This document shows positions 20,952-32,700 of a DNA stretch of 64,000 nt, one piece after another; position 1 is the first letter of the stretch, and every line of letters starts with the position of its first letter. Both the position numbers and the translations under genes were made by a program. Source of the DNA: Leptobrachium leishanense (Eukaryota > Chordata > Amphibia > Anura > Megophryidae); NCBI GenBank assembly GCA_009667805.1, contig CM019067.1, forward strand, positions 244,067,721-244,131,720, written 5' to 3'. The notes beneath the pieces were generated by a model, which saw nothing but the letters and a program-made list of their open reading frames with translations, did not search any database and was not told where the DNA came from.

Positions 20952-22065
20952 TTACCTTTGGAGACGAGCGGCGGTGGTCTGAGAAATACTCTTAGTAGGA
21001 TTGAATATTGCCAATAGCGGCTTATGATCGGTCAACAGCGTAAAAGATCGGCCATAAATATAAAAGGGAAACTTCTTCAGTGCCCAGATTATCGCTAAAG
21101 CCTCCTTGTCAATTTGTGAATAATTGCGCTCAGCTGGGGTGAGGGAGCGAGAAGCAAAAGCTACAGGTCGATCTGTACCATCAGGCATGGAATGGGACAG
21201 CAGTGCACAGCCCCCAGTCCATAAGGAGTAGCATCACAGGCAATACTCAATGGTTTAGACAAATCATAGTGAACCAAGACTCTGGAGCTGCGTATTCGTT
21301 CCTTTGAAGCTTTAAAAGCAGCCGAGCAGGGCTCTGTCCATTTCCATTTTTGTTGTTTTTCCAAAAGCCTATGCAGCGGAAATAAGGTATGGACTAAATT
21401 GGGCAAAAAATTATTGTAATAGTTCAACAGCCCTAAATATGAGCGCAGCTGCGTTATATTCCTTGGTATGGGCGCCTCTATCAATGCTTTCACTTTCTCA
21501 TCAGTGGTGTGAAGTCCAGTTTTATCAATAACGTGACCACAAAATTCCAGGTGATCTTTCAAAAACTCACATTTGTTTATATTAACTTTGAGTCCATTAT
21601 CCATTAGTATCTGGAGCACGTCTTGTACATTCTGCCGGTGCTTCCTCTGCGTTCGGCCAGTGATCAGCATGTCATCCAGCAGACATACAGGGTTATTCAG
21701 AGAGAGGTGAAAAGCAGGAGAATGACTAGAGAAGTGAAACTTTTAGGTCAAAATAGCCAAACCAGAAAAATTCTCCCATTTATCTCACTTTCCAAATCGG
21801 CTATTTTGACCTAGAATTTTCACTTCTCCAGCCATTCTCCTGCTTTTCACCTCTCTCTGAATAACCCTGATTGTGTCCCCGGCACTCCAGCAAGCAATTC
21901 ATCCATTGTACGCTGCCAAATTGCTGGTGCTGGTGCTATCCCAAATACCATTCTGTTATACTGGAACAGCCCCTTATGAGTATTGATGGTGAGGTAAGGC
22001 CTGGATTCTGGATGCACTGGTAACTGCAGGTATGCATGTTTGAGATCCAGCTTGGTGAACTCCTG
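20952..22065 (-). pseudogene. pol: Mag-like pol: reverse transcriptase and RNase H, split by a MITE
   Basis: The upstream RT fragment lies at 22065-21870; it holds the block before the catalytic motif (VFGIAPAPAIWQ). After the MITE, RT resumes at 21687 with LLDDMLITG, the catalytic aspartate pair, and continues with LGLLNYYNNFLPNL. RNase H follows in a shifted frame (21188-20952) with RNYSQIDKEALAIIWALKKF and LLTDHKPLLAIF. The N-terminal RT blocks are absent because of the internal deletion at 22066. Confidence 0.9.
21688..21869. mobile_element. palindromic MITE (CAGGGTTATTC family), copy 1
   Basis: The 182-bp insert begins CAGGGTTATTCAGAGAGAGG and ends with its complement; the arms pair over most of their length around a central TCAAAATAGCC/GGCTATTTTGA motif. 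Related copies lie at 40762, 44682 and 47082. It sits directly before the DD codons of the host RT. Confidence 0.9.
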
Positions 22066-22218
22066 TCAACTAAGCATACAGGTTTCCTATAACAGCAACT
22101 GGCTGTGTCACTAGTCAGCCTCAACTGGCAGACAAAATGGACGACCAACTGTCAACAGCCAACCGCCAAAAGAAACACCCAACTCCCCCCTAATGGCAGC
22201 CAGCGCAACTACACCACA
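22066..22218 (-). repeat. truncated 5' LTR of the Mag-like element
   Basis: It matches 19107-19259 but lacks the last 55 or so bases of the LTR, including AATAAA. The LTR joins directly to RT sequence at 22065/22066. Confidence 0.82.
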
Positions 22219-22440
22219 AAAACAATGTCAGGAAACTGATTTTTTTGGAAAATAATTAGAATTAATTATATACAGTAGTAAGAAATATTTGGGAATATTC
22301 CCAGTGTATTCCTCACTGTAATAAACTATTTGGCAGGGAGGTGTCACCATCTATTGGCCAAAAGGCGGTACAGCAGTTAGAATATCAGCTTGTGGCTCTG
22401 TGCATCAGCTGGGGAAAGCTCGTTATGTCAAGACATTTTA

Positions 22441-23375
22441 GGCTGGCCGTCCACTGGATCCGTAGACAGACGACCGACTTTTTTGTCAGACCATGGATGA
22501 CGTTGGACGTCCGACCAGGTCCGACTGGGGTCGTCCACTGCAAGTGACTATGGACGACAGTGATCTGCCACATACGTACATCAACGGACAACTAGTATCG
22601 TCCACTGCAAGCGATTGGTCTGATGACTACGGATGATGAAGATCAGATTTCAGAGGCAGAGTAAGTGTAGAGGCTGCCAAAACTAGAATGAACCGGTTTT
22701 ACATACAAAAACAGTCCTTCGTTTTGTTACTATTTTTTTTACTATGCGCTTTGTCTGTAAACCTGTCAAACTATCACCTAAATCAAGGCATGACCCCAAC
22801 ACTTCAGCGCAGTACTGTGCTGTGATATTCGTTATCTCTGCCGCCGCAGATTGCCGATCTGCAGCAAACTGCACCATGTTTCGCCATCATTTTTACAGTA
22901 CAAACAGCAACAAAATTGCACCGTATGGGGAAATTCAACATTCAGTGCCCTTCGGGAGGCATGTTAGTTCTTAGTAAATAAACCCCTTTGCGCAGCAGCA
23001 CCGCTAGTCCCGCCATGTTAAACAGCTAGTCCCAACATGCAAAAAGGTGTTTTGGTAAACTTGCATCATGTCTGCACCATTTATTTTCAATGGGAGTTAA
23101 AAAAACAGCAAAACCAATATAAATGATTTTTTTTAACTCCCCTAATGAGTTTGTCAACGTCCATCTTTCCCAGCAATTGTTCTGAACTCCCAGCCTGCAA
23201 GGTGTGATTGCCCATCTGCTGTGGTCTTTACCCTCGCTAGAAGTCGGACGTCGGAAGTCTGCTATAATGGACGATGGTTCCATTCACATTCATGTTATGG
23301 GATCAGACGAACGACAACAGGCGATATCGGATGATCGCACCATCGCATGAAAACGGTTCCAGTGGACAGCCAGAC
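22441..23375. mobile_element. non-autonomous TIR element, PIF/Harbinger-like
   Basis: The left end is GGCTGGCCGTCCACTGGATC and the right end is the complement of GTCTGGCTGTCCACTGGAAC. The flanks are TTA at 22438-22440 and 23376-23378, a 3-bp TWA duplication of the PIF/Harbinger kind. The 935-bp inside has no transposase. It contains many copies of a GTCCGAC/GGACGACC-like motif near the ends and a piece related to the CAGGGTTATTC long family around 22830-22980. Confidence 0.75.
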
Positions 23376-23687
23376 TTAATCTATTTTAAACAGTTTTAGC
23401 ACTTTGGACATTATGCCCAAAAGGCTAAAGCTTTGGGAGCACCTTTTAGAGCCAAAAAGTAAATTAAATTTGTTGGCAACAGACAAATTGCATTTGCATG
23501 TTCCTGCTCTGCTACAACTTTATATCGGGAACCTGAAGGTGCCTTGAAGTCATCTCAATCTCGGGATTGAAAGAGTTAAATGATTTTGACATTTATTAGT
23601 TCCTCATATGCTAAAAATGTTAAACCATTGTACAAGAGTAACAATTTTACATCTCGATTTCATTCCTTTGGATAAGCATTTCAAATT

Positions 23688-23894
23688 CCGTCTGGGTGGA
23701 GTAGAGGTAACATCGCTGCTCTATAACTGTGGAGACTGTGGAGATACAGGTTTAAATCCTGGCAAGAGCACCTCTCCAGTAAGTGTCTTTGGGCAAGACA
23801 CCTAATGGTACATACTTGCCACCCAGGACATACTTGAAAAGGAGAGAAATCTCAATGTATCCTTCCTGGTAAAATACTTTCTCCAAAAAAAAAA
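23688..23894 (+). repeat. tRNA-derived SINE with L2-like tail, copy 2
   Basis: The head (CTGGGTGGAGTAGAGGTAAC) and a B-box-like GGTTTAAATCC mark the polymerase III promoter part. The body GTCTTTGGGCAAGACACCTA resembles the core of V-SINE-type families, and the tail CTCAATGTATCC...CTGGTAAAATAC resembles an L2 LINE end. It finishes in a run of A. The near-complete copy at 58079 supports the boundaries. Confidence 0.82.
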
Positions 23895-25731
23895 ATGATT
23901 ACAATCTGTGAGAAAAACTTCAAATGATTAATGGGCAAAAACTTCCTTAGACTTTAAGGGTGACTTCTGCAAATAAATCAATAGAATTTTTTATAACTGA
24001 CTTGAAGAAACATTTCCAAATTATTACTATCAGTAATAATTGAAATAATTTGAAAATGCTTATCCAAAAGAATTAAATCGAGGCCCATGTTCAGTGCTGC
24101 TAAACCTCTCTTTCTAGATTCAGTCAGAATTTTTAAAATATATTTTATGTTTTTGAATCTTCAATTCACTGACTTTTAAAAATCTTCTACACCCACTTCT
24201 TGATGAGACTTAAAAAAAACCACTCAATTTGCAAGTCTGGGGATTTTCCCAAATGTTCCTTCTAATTCGAAATTTTCCAAAAAAAAAATGACACCACAAT
24301 TAAATATGAACAATTTTATTTCAATAAGCCGCCTGGGCCTCTCCCTGCAGCCGCCATGCATCGTGTGTCATTGGCTGCAGAGAGATGGCCTGAACTCAGG
24401 CCGTCTCCTTGCAGCCAATGACGTGCGTCGCAAGTCGGATGTGTGGATGACCAAATTAGAGACCAAATTAGCGGCACCTGGCGGCAAGGCGTACCTGTAC
24501 GTGTTAACCCTCACCCGACGGGGGATGCCTGCCCATCGTGAAGGGGTTATCTCAGGCATACATTCTTGCACGGATTAATAAGACAGTCAATAACTGGTTT
24601 ACAGAAATTATTTTGCAAAATAATAATAAAAAAGGTCATATAACCATATCAGAGAGGAAACACATAATTGCGTTTTAATTCCATTTTTTGAATCTCAATG
24701 TAAATGTCACATTTACATGACACATTTAGCTTATTTCGGTAGTATCCATACCCAAAATATTTTTATACAACAAAACTTAGCAACAAAAGAACTAAATATT
24801 ATATTTCTACTCTGTATTAGTCAACATTATCTCAGTAAGAGCCATGTGGAAGGATTGGAATGATATGTAAGAAAAATAAACATGAGAACAGGAGATTCAT
24901 TTGCAAGAAGAAGAGACATCCAAACCAGTATTCGGAGACTCCGCTTAGTGAAATGATTAGGGAAGAAAGAAATGAGCATCCAGTGGCAGAAATCTTCATT
25001 ATCCAGCTAAGGTACCCAAACAGTAAACTATCTGAAAGGGTAAAGGTTAGGTTGGAATGTAAGCAGAGTCAAGTGCAAGCTGGTAGTGATTGTATGGAGA
25101 ACTTGCTGAGTAAATGAGATTTTCCAGAGGTCAAAAGTCAGGACCCAGGAAGTTAGGAAATACTGAGAAATGACAGAAAAATAATGCAGCATATGCACCA
25201 GGATACAAACACTAGACAAAAGTGGCAAGTATACAAAACAAAGTAGCACTGAGAAAGAGCAAACAAGAAGCTTAACCTGATACAAGGACAACATTGTACT
25301 CAGTTGTTGTCAGGAACTGAACATGGTTACAATTTCTAAACTTGGAATTTCACACTCTGGCCCCCAGGTCTTGTCGAACTACACAGCTCTTCTGATTCTC
25401 TGGTCATTTATTTCATTTAAAGAATTCTGGGGATTAAAGGACAGCACAGCATCATCTCAAGGGGGGGGGGGATTTTAAGATCCCTGTTCCAAAGCATACA
25501 AAACAACACACACACTAAATGCAAAATATTGGCAGATGAAGGAATCAAAACTTTGAGTACTTTTGCAGGGTGGTAACACTGATCACAATCCAAGTGTAAG
25601 TGGAAACTGAATAATTAGCACTCAAAATGAACTGACTATTAACAACACCTACCAGGAATTGTAACGTTCACCACATCCAGCCGTCTACATTTCACACGCA
25701 AGGGGTTATTACAACATTGACATTTCCCAAT
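23895..25731. other. intergenic DNA with one short inverted repeat, no gene recognised
   Basis: I see no coding domain. A G-run at 25461-25470 and an inverted repeat at 24369-24420 (listed separately) are the only structured features. The frame 24860-25117 is lysine- and arginine-rich but matches nothing I know. Confidence 0.5.
24369..24420. repeat. short perfect-stem inverted repeat
   Basis: CATTGGCTGCAGAGAGATGG on the left pairs with CCGTCTCCTTGCAGCCAATG on the right, leaving a small loop around CCTGAACTCAGG. It looks like the centre or end of a MITE, but I found no flanking duplication. Confidence 0.55.
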
Positions 25732-25801
25732 AGGGAAATTCAAACAGCTGCAGGAGAAGATTCATATGTAAGTCTTCTCTAGCCGCTGTTTGATTTTCCC
25801 T
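25732..25801. repeat. 70-bp inverted repeat
   Basis: AGGGAAATTCAAACAGCTGC pairs with GCCGCTGTTTGATTTTCCCT with few mismatches, and the stem continues through GAGAAGA/TCTTCTC. It may be a decayed MITE. No clear target duplication is visible. Confidence 0.6.
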
Positions 25802-25950
25802 CTCGAGATGGCTGAAGGTTATTGTCGCTTCAACAATGATAAATTGCAATGTTCAATGAATAATTCCCATATTGGCTGTATACACACTGCATAGGATACA
25901 GACTTGCCCTTGTTCACATATGCACATATCCTAGGTAATCATGGACAATC

Positions 25951-26975
25951 TGTGATGCTACCAGGGCCAGTATGCCGGTATGTCTCTGGCTTGACTCCAA
26001 ATGCCCTTTTCCTGCCTTGATCACACAATGTTGCAGACCAGGTTTTGCCTCAGCCTTGTGTATCATCTAGGCTCCTGAAGAATCCAACCTGGGTGTTCTA
26101 GCTACTCCAAGGAGCCTCAGGTGTATCCCATCCTACCTGTTTAGATCTCCTCAAAAGGAAGTAACACCCTTCCTTGCCTTGATACCCACCGTGTCCTTGT
26201 CTTGATACCCACCTTTATCCTGCCATGATACCCACCTGTGCCTCCAAGCATTACTGTCCTTTGTTCCTGGTCTGATGTTTGTATTTCATGTGCTTCGACC
26301 TCTTCCATAGGGATTAAAATACCATGCTCTCTGCCAGCCGCCTGCCTCAACCTCTTGCCACAGATAAAGACTCACTCTGCCAGCTGCCTGCCATGACCTA
26401 TTGCCACAGATAAAGACTTGCTCTCTGCCAGCCGTCAGCCACAGACCTATTGCTGCAGATAAGACAATGTTCTTTGCCAGCCACCTGCCTTGTCCCTTAC
26501 TTCTAAGACCTCTGCTTCTCCAGCCCCCTGTCTTGGCTTTGCCCATCCATGTCTGTGTCCTGTGTACTGTAAGTCTCCTTGTATCTTATTTCTATCTGTG
26601 TTTCTAGGTTCAGTTGTGTTCTGTCCCCTATACTGCATTGTCCACTATCCTCTGTATTCCTACTGCTTTTCCTAGTCAGCTCTCTTCCTGTCTCATCTCT
26701 GTACCCGGCTCCCATTTGTATCTATCCTGTGCATCCTGTGTCCAACTCCTTTCTTCTCTTGCTCGTATCCTAAGCGCGACTGTCCAACCCAATTCCTATC
26801 CTGCCCAGCCACCTCTCTTATTAAGTTCTGTTTTACTTTTCAGTATTGGCTTTGACCTTGCCCCTATGTACTCTGCTAATAAACCTTGTTTCTGTGCCTT
26901 GGAACCTGTCTAACCTTCCTCTGTATTACCGCATACTGATTCATACCGGCTAACTTTGCACACTGCATGACACAA
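25951..26975 (+). repeat. probable solo LTR
   Basis: The stretch starts TGTGATGCTACC, ends CATGACACA and is flanked by ACAATC or CAATC on both sides within one base (25945-25950 and about 26976-26981). AATAAA lies at about 26878, near the right end, as in an LTR. I see no primer site, gag or pol, so it would be a solo LTR from recombination. The end assignment is uncertain by a base or two. Confidence 0.5.
26325..26490. repeat. tandem repeat inside the probable solo LTR
   Basis: A unit of about 55-60 bp repeats about three times, with the shared words CTCTGCCAGCCG, TTGCCACAGATAAAGAC and ACCTATTGC. A shorter GATACCCACC repeat lies just before, at 26187-26235. Confidence 0.7.
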
Positions 26976-26981
26976 ACAATC

Positions 26982-27450
26982 TCTCTCAAGCAAAATATGC
27001 CAATCATTTAGCTATAGCGAGGCTTTATAGAGCTACCAATGGTATATAAACAATAGTACCCATATTTGTATAGATCACACTATGAAAAATTTGCTCCAGC
27101 TTATTCTGCTCCAGGGTTCACTATTACCTCACTGTAGTGGGGTTGAATAATAAATAAGCCACCTATCATGTGAAGCTTATAATTAATTAACTCTGCTTGA
27201 TATATAATTTAATATTTTGCTTAGGATTTGATAGGCCTTATTCCATAGCTGTCGCAAGAAGGGAGATGGCAAGTGAAAACATCTGCAGGAGCAGATTTTC
27301 CTTACCTTCTCTCTTTTCTAAACCTAATCCAGAGTAGGCACATTATTATTACCTGGCCCCATAAGGAACCAAAGAGAAAAGAGAAAATTTAAAAAATAGG
27401 CAAAATGGTATTTTCACCAAACACATAAATGTTGACCACAAACCTTATAT
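26982..27450. other. AT-rich intergenic DNA, no gene recognised
   Basis: This is low-complexity AT-rich sequence between the probable solo LTR and the L1 fragment. Nothing recognisable was found on either strand. Confidence 0.5.
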
Positions 27451-27465
27451 AAAACATATAAAGCA

Positions 27466-28226
27466 GGTCAGGACTATTTGGACGGAGGTGTTTGGTGATT
27501 TGAGCAGGGCACTAGGGATACACTTATGTCCTGATCCCTGGACAGCACTCCTCAACCGCCCGCACCCCGAGGCACGTCTTACATGAGGTGAGCACTCCCT
27601 GGTCTCTAGGGTGTGTGCGGCGGTACGTATCTGTTTGGCCAGGACCTGGAAGGGCCCCCCTCCCCCGCACCAGCTGATAGAGGCCAAAATTTGGCACATG
27701 GTCACGATGGAACGCCTGATGGCAGTGATTCTCGACAGAATGACCCACTTTGAGACGGTTTGGTCGCCATGGCTGGCGGTGTTGGCCTCCCCGGCATCTG
27801 CTCGCATTGCTTTCTCAGGTTAGTCAAAGGTCCGGCGAGGTTGGGCCCGCGGTTTCGCCCCCTCTCCCCTCCATTGTTTTTCTTCTCTCCTTCCTTTTCT
27901 CCTTCTTTTCCCTTTAGTACCTCTTGGAGGCATCTCTGGGAGGTTTTTTCTTCTTTAATGACAGTACGCTAAGTAAGGGATTTTTTTTTATTATTATTGA
28001 TGCTTCTCTCACAGTCTTTATCTTTCGACAATAGATGCTGTAGTCTCGTCTGCGCATAGTTCTTTAAACTAAATAATAATTGAGAGAGTAGTTTGAAATG
28101 TTCTCTGTTATGCATATTTTGATGACGGGTCTCACGTACTCACCGTATCTGATACGAGACTCGACTGTATTTCCTATTTTCTGTATTGTTTATTTTACCT
28201 TAATAAAAATCTATTGAATTTAAAAA
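27466..28226 (+). mobile_element. 5'-truncated L1-type LINE
   Basis: The insert keeps the last part of ORF2 (KIWHMVTMERLMAVILDRMT ... WSPWLAV, about 27680-27780, the basic C-terminal tail of L1-clade ORF2), a pyrimidine-rich 3' UTR and a tail AATAAAAATCTATTGAATTTA plus A-run. A 15-bp duplication AAAACATATAAAGCA flanks it (27451-27465 and 28227-28241). The first-strand nick would be at a TTTT/AT site, as expected of an L1 endonuclease. Confidence 0.85.
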
Positions 28227-28241
28227 AAAACATATAAAGCA

Positions 28242-29431
28242 AAATGTGATTCATTATACATGGCAGAAACAGTTTCCCAGAGACTATATTGTGTTTAAAA
28301 ATGCATTTTGTTTTTTGCAAGTGATGACATATCTAAATTAGGAATGGTTAGGACTCACAATGAAAGCACTGCTCATGCATTTGAGTGCCTTGTTATGGGA
28401 CATAGTGGTTTGCTAAGAGAATTAAATAATATTCCTTGAAATAACGATGTAAGACGGGGAGGTAGCATTATTCCTACTCTGAATACAGCAAGAATCATTT
28501 CCATACCATGTCATATATGAAAAACGAGTAACCCCTGTGTCTTTTATATCATCAATGTCTTTAGCATTGTTTGTTTATTGAAGTCTTCCTTTGATGTGTG
28601 CTTTGAAATTAAAATCAGAACAGTTCTATGTGAACAATGTGAAGGTAAAGACCACCATACATCATCTGCCTCTGGAAAGATTTAGTACTCATTACAACCT
28701 ATTAATTAAGATATCCCACTGAAATCAGACAGGAGGCAACATTAAAAACACATGCAACAAATGAGCAGGTCAAACCATGACTTACAACCCAATCTGATTT
28801 ATATGTTCAAAGAATTCAAAGGATTTAGACATCCTTTAAATGCGGCACAAACATTTTCCTACACAGTCCCTGGCTAATATCACTGCAGTTAATCCATTTA
28901 TCTATGATTACACTAATGATGTCAACAGTTCAAAGGCAGAAATTATAATTCATCTGTACCCTTGATTACTTCAATAGTTGCACTCAAAATACACTCACAG
29001 AAAATTATCTCATTTCAATTAAGGATTATTTCATCACCTCCCCATTACTAAATCCTGAGACATGTATTGGAAGAAAAGTGGTTTTCAAATTATTAAATAA
29101 AAAAATTCCAAAGCATTTTATTGCTCTTATATATAGTTTAATATGCCAACAGTAGTGTGGACACACTCAAGGACTTGATTAGGAGATAAAAATGGTAATT
29201 AAGTATTCATTAAAAAAAATCTAACTGATGTTTCATCTCAAGAGTCTTATGGAAGTCAAAGGGACTTTGAAAAGTGCTCAGTATGAGCTGAAAATATGGT
29301 TGAATGTGTTAATGAATATTTAATAAACATTTTTGGATTTGAATCAACTACTGGAGTGCATTCACATTGTTATTGGTATGTATTTCTCTTTGGAGGTTGG
29401 CACTAAGGCGTATATACTACTTTTTTGACTC
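28242..29431. other. AT-rich intergenic DNA, no gene recognised
   Basis: No long frames, terminal repeats or known repeats were recognised here. It runs up to the target duplication TAA of the next element. Confidence 0.5.
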
Positions 29432-29735
29432 TAAGGCTGGCGTCAGACGAGCACACTATGGGTCCTATTACACTCTGCACGCTAACAGTAGCGCTCACCT
29501 GCGTGAGCACTACCGTTAGCTGCGGTGTTCAGGGCATATTACAATCCAAACGCAAACGGGTTAAAAAACCCGTTTGCGTTTGGGACCTTGCGCTTCTCAG
29601 CATGAGGTCACTGCACTTTGCGCTCCCTATACTTAACATGGGGAGCGCAAAGTGTTAATCAGTGCTGGTATTACAATGTCCCAGGGCTGATTAACGCCTG
29701 GCTCTGGTCAAAGAAAAGTTAACCAGAGCCAGGAC

Positions 29736-32700
29736 CTAGTTACATAGTTACATAGTTATATAGGCTGAAAAAAGACATGCGTCCATCGGGTTCAGCCTCT
29801 CCCACATAACCTACTGCTGTTGATCCAAAAGAAGGCAAAAAACCCAGTCTGAAATGCTTGTCAATATGCAACATACTGGGAAAAAATTCCTTCTTGACCC
29901 CAGAATGGCAGTCAGATTTCTCCTTGGATCAAGAAGCTTTTACCCACATATTAAATATCATAACCATTAATATTCTGTGTCTGCAGGAAGTCATCCAGTC
30001 GTTTTTTAAAAGTCTGTACAGACTCTGACCCAACCACCTCAACAGGCAGAGAATTCCACAGCTTTATTGTTCTCACCGTAAAATAACCCTTCCTATGCTT
30101 TAAGCTAAATTTTCTTTCTTCCAGTCTAAATGGATGACCCCTTGTCCTGTGTATAGACCTGTTAATGAATAGGTTATCAGACAATGGTTGATAATGGCCC
30201 CGTATATATTTATATAAGGTTATCAGATCCCCTCTAAGGTGCCGTTTCTCTAAACTAAACAGGTTTAAGCTTGTTAGTCTTTCCTCATAACTTAACCCTT
30301 CCATTCCCCTTATTAATTTAGTTGCCCGTCTCTGCACTTTTTCTAGCGCTATAATATCTTTTTTTAAGACAGGTGCCCAAAATTGCTCGGCATATTCAAG
30401 GTGCGTTCTGACCATTGATTTATACAGAGGCAAAATTATGTTTTCATCCCGTGAGTGAACTCCCCTTTTAATGCATGCCGATACTTTGCTGGCCTTGGTG
30501 GCTGCTGTTTGACATTGCACATTGTTACTTAGTTTGAAGTCTATGATTATTCCCAAATCCTTCTCCTGCTTGGATTTCCCTAACTCCGTACCATTTAGGG
30601 TATAAATTACTTGTGTGTTCTTCACTCCAAAGTGCATAACTTTGCATTTATCTAGATTAAATTTCATCTGCCATTTAAGTGCCCAGTCCCCCAATCTATC
30701 TAAATCCCTCTGCAGCGAAGTAACATCCTGCTCACATTGTATTACTTTTCCTAGTTTTGTGTCATCTGCAAACACTGATACATGGCTTTCAATGCCTATC
30801 TCAAGGTCATTTATAAATAAATTGAATAGTATTGGTCCTATAACAGACCCCTGAGGGACACCGCTTACCACTGGTGTCCATCTTGAAAATGTACCATTTA
30901 TGTCCACTCTCTGTACCCTATCTTTTAGCCAGTTTTCTATCCAAGAACAAGTATTTTCATCTAGACCAATTTTTCTTAATTTAAATAGTAACCTTTTTTG
31001 TGGAACTGTGTCGAAAGCTTTGACAAAATCTAAGTAAATCACATCCACTGCGACCCCCTGATCTATACTTCTACTTACTTCCTCATAGAACGTAATTAGG
31101 TTAGTCTGACATGATCTGTGTTTCATGAAACCATGCTGATTTTTGCCAATTACATTATACCTCCCAATAAATTCCTGAATATTATCCCTTAGTAACCCCT
31201 CAAATACTTTCCCAGCCACAGATGTTAAGCTCACAGGTCTATTATTCCCAGGCACAAATTTTAAACCTTTCTTAAATATAGGGACCACGTCAGCTTTTCT
31301 CCAATCCTCTGGTACTATTCCTGAAAGAAAAGAATCTCGAAAGATTAAGAACAGAGGTTTACATATTTCAACACATAACTCTCTCAGTACTCGCGGGTGA
31401 ATTCCATCTGGCCCTGGGGCTTTATTCACATTCACATTGTTTAATTTCTGCAAAACCTTGTCCTGAGTCAACCAGTCACTTTGTAATAGTAAGTTTTTAT
31501 TAATGAATTTCATGTCTCCTGTTATAGGTTTCTCTTTGATAAATACTGAAGAAAAATAATCATTTAAAATTTCTGCCTTATCCTGATCTTCAGTTAACAA
31601 TACCCCTGACTCAGATTTTAGTGAACCTACATTTTCACTCTTGGGTTTTTTAGAATTTATGTACCTAAAGAATCTTTTAGGGTTGGTCTTGCTCTCTTTA
31701 GCTATTTCTTTTTCATTTTCTAGTTTAGCCCATCTAATCCATTTTTTACATGCTTTATTGGCTGCCCTATATGCTTTATAGGATGCCTCAGATTTATCAT
31801 ATTTAAAAGCTTTAAATGCCTTCTTTTTATTTTTAATTTCCTTAGTTACCTTCCTACTAAGCCACATTGGTTTCAGTCTGTTTCTTTTATATTTATTAAC
31901 CAGTGGAATATATTGTGACGTGTACTTTTCTATTGTTAGTTTAAAGATCGTCCACTTATCCTCAGTGTTTTTCCCGTGAAAGAGTTTCTGCCAGTCAATG
32001 ACATTGAGAGCTTCCTTTATTTTAATAAAGTTGGCCTTTTTAAAATTACATGTTTTAGCATGCCCCTTATGAATGTGTTTTTTTGAGTTTATTTCAAAAG
32101 TCACCATATTATGGTCACTGTTTCCCAACTGTTCCTTTACATTAATATTTGAGAAAAGAGCCACATTATTTGTTATAACCAGGTCCAGACAGTTATCCTC
32201 TCTAGTTGGTGTTTCTACCAGTTGTGACATGAAGGTATCATTTAAAATGTTCAGAAACCGGATTCCCTTTGCTGAATTACTAGTCCCACTATCCCAATTA
32301 ATGTCCGGGTAATTAAAATCTCCAATAATTAAAGTGCTACCATGATTTGTAGCCTTCCTAATTTGCTCTAACAGTTGTTCTTTCTCATCGTTATCTATAT
32401 TAGGTGGTTTATAGCATATGCCAACCAATAGTTGACTTCCCTGTTTATTCCCCAACGAAATATTTACCCATAAGGATTCCACATTTCCCTCATCGCTTTC
32501 CAGTTGTGTAATATTAGGCTTTAAATCCTGATTTACATATAAACATACTCCACCCCCTTTCTTATGTTTCCTATCCCTTCTAAACAATGTATAACCGTTT
32601 AAATTTACAGCCCAGTCATGCGTTTCGTCCCACCACGTTTCTGTTATTCCTATTATGTCGTATTGCTCAGTTTGTGCTATTACCTCTAGTTCCCCCATCT

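Larger units (their letters stand above)
19052..22218 (-). mobile_element. internally deleted Ty3/Gypsy element (non-chromodomain, Mag-like)
   Basis: The element reads right to left: partial LTR (22218-22066), RT, RNase H, integrase, a basic tail and a 208-bp LTR (19259-19052). It has a 5-bp duplication AAAAC at 19047-19051 and 22219-22223. Gag, protease and the first part of RT are missing, as is the end of the left LTR in element order. Protein motifs resemble the K02A2.6/Mag-type group. A palindromic MITE at 21688-21869 interrupts RT. Confidence 0.85.
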
